Below are positions 37,958 through 43,139 of a DNA stretch of 43,139 nt, one piece after another; position 1 is the stretch's first letter, and each line of letters begins with the position of its first letter. The notes below the pieces were generated by a model, which was not told the DNA's origin, did not search any database, and worked only from the letters and a program-made list of their open reading frames with translations. This DNA is from Austwickia sp039812465 (GTDB taxonomy: Bacteria > Actinomycetota > Actinomycetes > Actinomycetales > Dermatophilaceae): positions 1 through 43,139 of the forward strand of contig JBDIAS010000007.1 of the NCBI GenBank assembly GCA_039812465.1, written 5' to 3'. The position numbers and the translations under genes are program-made.

Positions 37958-39630
37958 ACGAGACCGTCAGCGCGGCCCGGCCGGACGAGGCCTCCGCGCG
38001 GATCGCCTTCGTCGGCACGGGCCCCGGAGCCCCCGGCCTGCTCACCCTGCGCGGCGCCGAGCTCCTCGAACAGGCCGACGTGGTCCTCCACGACGCCGGC
38101 ACCGCCATCGACAGCGTCTCGCGCCACCTCGGCGCGGACGTCCTGGTGATGGAGGTGACCGCCGGGCAGGAGGCCGACCTGTCGGTCTCCGGCCGGGCCG
38201 TCGAGCTCGCGGGGCAAGCCGCCGCGCGAATGGGCGCACGCGCTGCCTCCGTCGCGGACGTCAACGCGACGCCCGGACCCGACGAGCGGCGCCCCCTCCT
38301 CGTACGTCTGATGGAGGGCGCGGCCGGCGCGGCGGACACCCTCCGCGCGGAGCTGGCCGCCTGCCTGGAGGCCGGTCTGACGGTCGAGGTCGTGCCCGGG
38401 GTGAGCAGCGCCACCGCCGTGCCGACTTACGCCGGTATCCCGTGGGGCGGCGGGGACGCCCCCGCCACGCTGGTCGTCACCTCCGCCGACACTCTGGCGA
38501 GCTGGTCGGCGGGCGCCGCGGACGATGTCAACGTGATCCTCGTCGGCGGCCTGGACCGCCTCGCCGCCGGGCTGGACCGGCTGCTGGAGGAGGGCCGCGA
38601 CCCGCACACGCAGGTCGCCCTCGTCGCCAACGGCTCCACGACCGACCAGCGCACCACCGTGGCCACCCTCGGCGAGAGCCCCAAGCAGCTGCGCGCCGGG
38701 CGGCTCGGCGATCCCTCGGTCGCGATCGTCGGCCGCGGCGTCGCCGAGCGTGAGGCGTTCAGCTGGTTCGAGTCGCTGCCGTTGTTCGGGTGGCGGGTGC
38801 TGGTGCCGCGCACGAAGGCCCAGTCGTTCTCGATGCTCGCGGAGCTGGAACGGTACGGGGCCGTGGGCGAGGTCGTCCCGACGATCAGCATCGAGCCGCC
38901 GCGCACGCCCGCCCAGATGGACCGCGCGATCGAGGGCATGGTCACCGGCCGGTACGAGTGGGTCGGCTTCACCTCGGTCAACGCGGTGCGCGCGGTCCGC
39001 GAGAAGTTCGCCGAGCGGGGGCTGGACAGCCGGGCATTCTCCGGGCTGAAGATCGCCGCGGTCGGCGGGGTCACCGCCGAGGCGCTGCTGGCGATGGGTC
39101 TGACCCCCGACCTGCTGCCGACCACCGAGCAGTCTGCGAAGGGCCTGCTGGACGCGTGGCCCGCCTACGACGCCCAGCTCGACCCGATCAACGGGGTGTT
39201 CCTCCCACGGGCCGACATCGCCACCGACGTGCTCGTCGCCGGGCTGCAGGAGATCGGCTGGGAGGTCGACGACGTCACGGCCTACCGGACCGTACGCGCC
39301 GCGCCGCCGCCCGCGCCGACCCGCGAGGCGATCAAGAAGGGCGACTTCGACGCGGTCGTCTTCACCTCCTCCTCGACGGTGCGCAACCTCGTCGGCATCG
39401 CTGGCAAGCCGCACCCCACCACGGTGGTGGCCTGCATCGGGCCGGCGACGGCGCAGACCGCGCAGGAGCACGGGCTGACCGTCTCCGTGATGTCCCCGGA
39501 GCCCAATGCCGGCGCCCTGATCGAGGCGCTCGCCGCGTTCGGCGCCCAGCGGGCCGCGGAGGCGCTCGCGGAGGGGCGGCGGCCAGTACGTCCGAGCGAG
39601 ACCAACCCGCGACGCCGACGCAAAACCTGA
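37954..39630 (+). CDS. hemD: Uroporphyrinogen-III synthase with degenerate N-terminal SUMT-like domain
   Basis: The 558-residue fusion has an N-terminal 250 residues resembling uroporphyrinogen III methyltransferase (IAFVGTGPGAPGLLTLRGAELLEQADVV in part, VPGVSSATAVPTYAGIP). However, the family's GGDPFVFGRGGEE catalytic loop is replaced by MEGAAGAADTLRAELAAC, so methyltransferase activity is unlikely. The C-terminal 270 residues form HemD: VLVPRTKAQSFSMLAELERYG, WVGFTSVNAVRAV, AVGGVTAEALLAMG, DAVVFTSSSTVRNL and ACIGPATAQTAQEHGL. It cyclises hydroxymethylbilane to uroporphyrinogen III. GTG 37954 overlaps hemC. The basic tail ends RRRRKT. Confidence 0.93.
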   Translation: MNETVSAARPDEASARIAFVGTGPGAPGLLTLRGAELLEQADVVLHDAGTAIDSVSRHLGADVLVMEVTAGQEADLSVSGRAVELAGQAAARMGARAASVADVNATPGPDERRPLLVRLMEGAAGAADTLRAELAACLEAGLTVEVVPGVSSATAVPTYAGIPWGGGDAPATLVVTSADTLASWSAGAADDVNVILVGGLDRLAAGLDRLLEEGRDPHTQVALVANGSTTDQRTTVATLGESPKQLRAGRLGDPSVAIVGRGVAEREAFSWFESLPLFGWRVLVPRTKAQSFSMLAELERYGAVGEVVPTISIEPPRTPAQMDRAIEGMVTGRYEWVGFTSVNAVRAVREKFAERGLDSRAFSGLKIAAVGGVTAEALLAMGLTPDLLPTTEQSAKGLLDAWPAYDAQLDPINGVFLPRADIATDVLVAGLQEIGWEVDDVTAYRTVRAAPPPAPTREAIKKGDFDAVVFTSSSTVRNLVGIAGKPHPTTVVACIGPATAQTAQEHGLTVSVMSPEPNAGALIEALAAFGAQRAAEALAEGRRPVRPSETNPRRRRKT

Positions 39631-39662
39631 GCTCACACCCGTACGGCAGGAGGAGCAGCCAC

Positions 39663-40757
39663 ATGACCGAGGCGACCGACGAGACCCGCGTACCGGACGG
39701 CTCCGAAGCGGCGGATTTTGAAGGCGATCCGACAGATGGTGGCGATGGCTGCTGCGAGGACGGGGGCGCCTGGCTCGTGCAGCGGCCCCGGCGGCTTCGG
39801 TCGACGCCCGCGATCCGCCGGATGGTGGCGCAGACGCGGCTGCACCCGGCGGACCTGATCCTGCCGGTGTTCGTCCGCGAGGGCGCGAACGCCCCGATCC
39901 CGATCGCGTCGATGCCCGGGGTCGTGCAGCACTCGATGTCCTCGCTGGTCGAACAGGCGAAGCGGGTCGCGACGGCCGGGCTCGGCGGAATCATGATCTT
40001 CGGCGTGCCCTCGCGCCGGGACGCGGTCGGGTCCGGCGCGGACGCCCCGGACGGGATCCTCAACGTGGCCTTGCGCGAGGTTCGGGAGGCGGTCGGCGAC
40101 GACACGGTCGTGATGGCCGACCTGTGCCTGGACGAGTTCACCGACCACGGGCACTGCGGGGTGCTGACCGAGCTGACGCGCGGGGGTCGGACCCAGACCG
40201 TGGTCGACAACGACGCGACGCTGGAGCGGTACGCCTCGATGGCGCTGGCCCAGGCGGAGGCGGGCGCGCACGTGCTGGGGCTGTCCGGAATGATGGACGG
40301 CCAGGTCGGCCACGTGCGCGGGGCGCTGGACGCGTTCGGCTTCACGGACGTGATCCTGCTGGCGTACGCGGCCAAGTACGCCTCGGGGTTCTACGGCCCG
40401 TTCCGGGACGCGGTCGAATCGACGCTGACCGGTGACCGGACGACGTACCAGCAGGATCCGCCGAACGCGACCGAAGCCCTGCGCGAGGTGGCCCTGGACG
40501 TCGAGGAGGGCGCCGACATCGTGATGGTGAAGCCGGCGCTGCCCTACCTGGACATCCTGCGCGCCGTGGCCGACGCGTCCCCGGTGCCGGTGAGCGCCTA
40601 CCAGGTGTCGGGGGAGTTCGCCCAGATCGAGGCCGCTGCGGCGGCGGGCTGGATCGACCGGGACCGCGTGATGATGGAGACGCTGACGTCGATCCGGAGG
40701 GCCGGCGCGCAGCAGATCCTGACCTATTACGCGCTGGAGGCCGCCGGTCGCTTGTGA
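39663..40757 (+). CDS. hemB: Delta-aminolevulinic acid dehydratase (porphobilinogen synthase)
   Basis: The 364-residue TIM barrel has the Schiff-base lysines Lys238 (YAAKYASGFYGPFRDA) and Lys290 (VMVKPALPYLDI). The metal region reads DLCLDEFTDHGHCG (153-166): of the three zinc cysteines of the E. coli enzyme, two remain (Cys155, Cys165) and the middle one is Asp157. It condenses two 5-aminolevulinates to porphobilinogen. The first 38 residues, rich in Asp/Glu/Gly and including CCEDGG, are an extension beyond the family. GGAGGAGC precedes ATG 39663. It is 32 bases after hemD. Confidence 0.97.
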   Translation: MTEATDETRVPDGSEAADFEGDPTDGGDGCCEDGGAWLVQRPRRLRSTPAIRRMVAQTRLHPADLILPVFVREGANAPIPIASMPGVVQHSMSSLVEQAKRVATAGLGGIMIFGVPSRRDAVGSGADAPDGILNVALREVREAVGDDTVVMADLCLDEFTDHGHCGVLTELTRGGRTQTVVDNDATLERYASMALAQAEAGAHVLGLSGMMDGQVGHVRGALDAFGFTDVILLAYAAKYASGFYGPFRDAVESTLTGDRTTYQQDPPNATEALREVALDVEEGADIVMVKPALPYLDILRAVADASPVPVSAYQVSGEFAQIEAAAAAGWIDRDRVMMETLTSIRRAGAQQILTYYALEAAGRL

Positions 40758-40847
40758 GCGGGCCGTTGTGGGGGACGCCTCTGCGGGCGCCTTGTGAGGT
40801 GGGCCGCTCGCCCCGCGGGCCGTCGGCGAGCGCTGGCAGACGCGGCG

Positions 40848-40853
40848 TAGGCT
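40848..40853 (+). promoter_or_regulatory. -10 box of predicted leaderless gtrA-family mRNA
   Basis: TAGGCT, 7 bases before GTG 40861, so this gene may have its own promoter 91 bases after hemB. Confidence 0.5.
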
Positions 40854-40860
40854 TCGGCGA

Positions 40861-41439
40861 GTGACCTCCCCGCCCCGCCGCACGCTCAAGAAGCGCCACT
40901 TTGTCGAGTTCCTGAAGTTCGGCATGGTCGGCGGCTCCGGGGTGCTGGTCAACTTCGCGGTGTTCTACGCGCTCGTGAAGATCACCGGGGTAGACGACCA
41001 CGCGATCCGCGAGAGCTTGTTCCAGCTGTGGCCGACCGGCAAGTTCTTCCGGATCTACCACCTGTTCGCGATGACCGCGTTCGTCGTCGCCAACCTGTGG
41101 AACTTCGAGCTCAACCGGAGGTGGACCTTCGGGAAGGGAGGCCGGGCCCGCAAGCGGCGGTTCGTCCGGTTCTTCATGGTGGGGCTGCTGGCCCAGCTGA
41201 TCGGCCTGGTCATCATGTCGGGCCTGATGACCCCGGGCTCGCTGATCGGCCTGCCGCGGGACATCCTCGACGGGTCGAGCGGGCTGCGTACGGCCTCCTA
41301 CTGGGCCCAGGCCATCCAAGTCATCTGCACCACCCCGATCTCGTTCGTGCTGCAGAAGCTGTGGACGTTCGCCGGCCGGGGCGGCCACCCCGCGCCGGCC
41401 CCGCAGCGGACGCAGGAGGAGACCACGTCGGCGCCGTGA
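40861..41439 (+). CDS. GtrA-family membrane protein
   Basis: The 192-residue protein has four membrane segments: FLKFGMVGGSGVLVNFAVFYALV (in part), FRIYHLFAMTAFVVANLWNF, FMVGLLAQLIGLVIMS and ASYWAQAIQVICTTPISFVL. The signature NLWNFELNRRWTFG and LQKLWTF are typical of GtrA/DPMS membrane-anchor proteins, which help move polyprenyl-linked sugars or anchor a glycosyltransferase. No glycosyltransferase gene is adjacent; it lies between heme genes, as it often does not elsewhere to my knowledge. The C-terminal 20 residues are Pro/Thr-rich. Start GTG 40861 has no ribosome site but follows a TAGGCT box. Confidence 0.88.
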   Translation: MTSPPRRTLKKRHFVEFLKFGMVGGSGVLVNFAVFYALVKITGVDDHAIRESLFQLWPTGKFFRIYHLFAMTAFVVANLWNFELNRRWTFGKGGRARKRRFVRFFMVGLLAQLIGLVIMSGLMTPGSLIGLPRDILDGSSGLRTASYWAQAIQVICTTPISFVLQKLWTFAGRGGHPAPAPQRTQEETTSAP

Positions 41440-41548
41440 GCGGCTCGGCGCTTCGTCCCTCGCACGGGCCGGTCTCCACGCTGCGCATCCCACCGCTGCC
41501 CCCGTGTGCGCGGCCGCACCATGTGCGCCGATGAGCGAGGATGGGGTC

Positions 41549-43081
41549 ATGCCTGACGCGCCCGACCGTGCAGACGTGCCAGACCTGCCCGACCTGCCCG
41601 AGCCCGCGAACTACCCCGACGACGCCCCCGCGTCGGCCGCCCTGATGGCGCGGGCCCAGCGTGTCACCCCCGGCGGGGTCAACTCGCCGGTGCGCGCGTT
41701 CGGTGCGGTCGGCGGCACGCCCCGGTTCATGGCGAGCGCGAAGGGGCCGTGGCTGACCGACGCCGACGGGCGGCGCTACGTGGACCTGGTCGGCAGCTGG
41801 GGGCCGATGATCCTCGGGCACGCCGACGAGCGGGTCCTCGCGGCCGTGCGAGACGCCGCGGGACGGGGGTTTTCGTACGGGATGCCGAGCGAAGGCGAGG
41901 TGGCCCTGGCCGAGGAGATCGTGGCCCGGGTCGCGCCGGTCGAGCAGGTCCGCCTGGTGTCCTCGGGGACGGAGGCCACGATGTCGGCGGTCCGGCTGGC
42001 GCGCGGCGCGACCGGCCGCCCCGCGATCGTGAAGTTCGCCGGCTGCTATCACGGGCACGTCGACGCGCTGCTCGCGCACGCGGGTTCCGGCGTGGCCACG
42101 TTCGCGCTGCCGGACTCCGCGGGCGTGCCGGCCAGCGCGGCGGCCGAGACGATCGTGCTCCCGTACAACGACGTGCCCGCGGTGGAGGCGGCCTTCGCCG
42201 AGCACGGCGAGCGGATCGCTGCGGTGATCACCGAGGCCGCGCCGGGCAACATGGGCGTGGTCCCGCCCGCGGCGGGCTTCACGGCGGCGCTGCGGCGGAT
42301 CACGCGACAGCACGGCGCGCTGCTGATCAGCGACGAGGTGATGACGGGCTTCCGCTGCTCGCGGGCGGGCTGGTACGGGCTCGAGGGGCCGTACGACGTC
42401 CGGTCCGACTCGGGGGCGGAGCGTCCTGGCCCGGACAGCCCTGGCTCGGACGGCCCCGGCCCGGACGGCCCTGGCGCCCAGGCGGCCACGGTCGACGCCG
42501 GTGCGCCGGACCTGTTCACGTTCGGCAAGGTGATGGGCGGGGGCTTCCCCGCGGCAGCGTTCGGGGGGCGCGCGGACCTCATGGCCCACCTGGCGCCGGT
42601 CGGCCCCGTGTATCAGGCGGGCACCCTGTCCGGCAATCCCGTCGCGGTGGCGGCCGGATTGGCCACGCTGCGGGCCTGCGACGACGACCTCTACGCGCGG
42701 ATCGGCCGCGCTGCGGCGGCCATCGCGGACGCGACCTCCTCCGCGCTCACCGCGCAGGGCGTGCCGCACCGGATCCAGTGGGCGGGCAGCATGTTCAGCG
42801 TCTTCTTCCGCGCCGACGCGGTGGCCGACTACGAGCAGGCCCGCGACCAGGACCTGGGCGCGTTCCGCGCGTTCTTTCACGCGATGCTCGCCGGAGGCGT
42901 GCACCTGCCGCCGAGCGCGTTCGAGGTGTGGTTCGTCTCGGGGGCGCACGACGACGAGGCGATCGAGGCCGTGGCGGCGGCCCTGCCGCGGGCGGCCCGC
43001 GCGGCGGCCCGGGCTGGCGAGGCGGCCCAGGCAGGCGAGGCGGCGACGGGCGGCAAGACGGCGACGGGCGGTGGGGCGTGA
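41549..43081 (+). CDS. hemL: Glutamate-1-semialdehyde 2,1-aminomutase
   Basis: The 510-residue class III aminotransferase has TPGGVNSPVRAFGAVGG, LVSSGTEATMSAVRLARG, FAGCYHGHVDALL, LISDEVMTGFR and the PLP-lysine Lys327 in FTFGKVMGGGFPAA. It converts glutamate-1-semialdehyde to 5-aminolevulinate, completing the C5 route begun by HemA. After GWYGLEGPYD it has an inserted Pro/Gly/Asp/Ser low-complexity loop (about 291-318) encoded by degenerate repeats, and a Gly/Ala/Thr-rich tail. GAGG at 41537-41540 favours ATG 41549; ATG 41531 is in frame and possible. It is 109 bases from the gtrA-family gene. Confidence 0.96.
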   Translation: MPDAPDRADVPDLPDLPEPANYPDDAPASAALMARAQRVTPGGVNSPVRAFGAVGGTPRFMASAKGPWLTDADGRRYVDLVGSWGPMILGHADERVLAAVRDAAGRGFSYGMPSEGEVALAEEIVARVAPVEQVRLVSSGTEATMSAVRLARGATGRPAIVKFAGCYHGHVDALLAHAGSGVATFALPDSAGVPASAAAETIVLPYNDVPAVEAAFAEHGERIAAVITEAAPGNMGVVPPAAGFTAALRRITRQHGALLISDEVMTGFRCSRAGWYGLEGPYDVRSDSGAERPGPDSPGSDGPGPDGPGAQAATVDAGAPDLFTFGKVMGGGFPAAAFGGRADLMAHLAPVGPVYQAGTLSGNPVAVAAGLATLRACDDDLYARIGRAAAAIADATSSALTAQGVPHRIQWAGSMFSVFFRADAVADYEQARDQDLGAFRAFFHAMLAGGVHLPPSAFEVWFVSGAHDDEAIEAVAAALPRAARAAARAGEAAQAGEAATGGKTATGGGA

Positions 43082-43139
43082 GACAGCCGATGACGCCCAC
43101 CCCGGGGCTCACGGGGCACCGTCAGCGTGTCACCGTGGT
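43078..43139 (+). CDS. Start of a further gene, possibly histidine phosphatase (Rv0525-like), 3' end outside window
   Basis: A GTG at 43078 overlaps the hemL stop codon (GTGA) and opens a frame to the window end, with an in-frame ATG at 43090. The visible residues end HRQRVTVV, which could lead into the RHG motif of a histidine phosphatase, as encoded by Rv0525 after hemL in mycobacteria. Twenty residues are too few to prove the family; the assignment rests on overlap and synteny. Confidence 0.45.
   Translation, partial: MRQPMTPTPGLTGHRQRVTV

Overview
The window is a very GC-rich actinobacterial chromosome segment. The evidence for that phylum is: a ClpC-DisA-RadA-MutY neighbourhood, a BldC-type small HTH protein, a 32-residue basic bS22-type ribosomal peptide, an Rv0498-like TIM-barrel protein, and many start codons lying 6-8 bases after a TANNNT -10 box (predicted leaderless mRNAs). 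Gene order from about 11.6 kb to the end follows the Mycobacterium tuberculosis Rv0495c-Rv0525 block (Rv0495c, ppx, Rv0498-like, proC, bldC-like, bS22, galE-like, acyltransferase, glutaredoxin-like, hemA, hemC, hemD, hemB, hemL), with extra genes inserted. Genus cannot be fixed; Micrococcales is a guess. No phage, plasmid, CRISPR, rRNA, tRNA or intact insertion sequence is visible.

Layout. 0-3 kb: 3' part of clpC with a strong hairpin terminator, a guanidine-III (ykkC-III) riboswitch and the guanidinium exporter it should control, then a cupin. 3-6.2 kb: leftward zinc operon znuA-znuC-znuB-zur with a Zur-like box over the znuA promoter. 6.2-7.7 kb: nadE and argA (overlapping). 7.8-11.5 kb: leftward radA-disA-mutY DNA integrity cluster. 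11.6-16 kb: methyltransferase and Cys-rich Rv0495c-like protein (leftward), then ppx, TIM-barrel and macro-domain proteins (rightward). 16-21.2 kb: accessory stretch with two unknown proteins, a pRiA4b ORF-3-domain protein and an OmpR-type two-component system. 21.2-28.1 kb: acyl-CoA ligase, Zn alcohol dehydrogenase, a repeat-rich 725-base intergenic region, and a TrpXYZ-type ABC transporter. 28.3-32 kb: proline dehydrogenase, proC, a GNAT protein and an AcuC-type deacetylase. 32.2-35.4 kb: bldC-like, bS22, epimerase, acyltransferase, glutaredoxin-like. 35.4-43.1 kb: tetrapyrrole synthesis by the C5 route, hemA-hemC-hemD-hemB, a GtrA-family membrane protein, hemL, and the first bases of a further gene.

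How they work together: HemA and HemL make 5-aminolevulinate from glutamyl-tRNA; HemB, HemC and HemD carry it to uroporphyrinogen III. ZnuABC imports zinc under Zur control. DisA, RadA and MutY are overlapping or closely spaced genes that fit one genome-maintenance unit. The most unusual material is not a new gene cluster but non-coding structure: an overlapping divergent leaderless promoter pair, 11-base-phased operator repeats before the response regulator, a perfect inverted repeat in a divergent promoter region, several short tandem repeat families, and a 111-base inverted-repeat element of lower GC between two arrays of 52-base hairpin repeats. I did not find a convincing wholly new multi-gene system.
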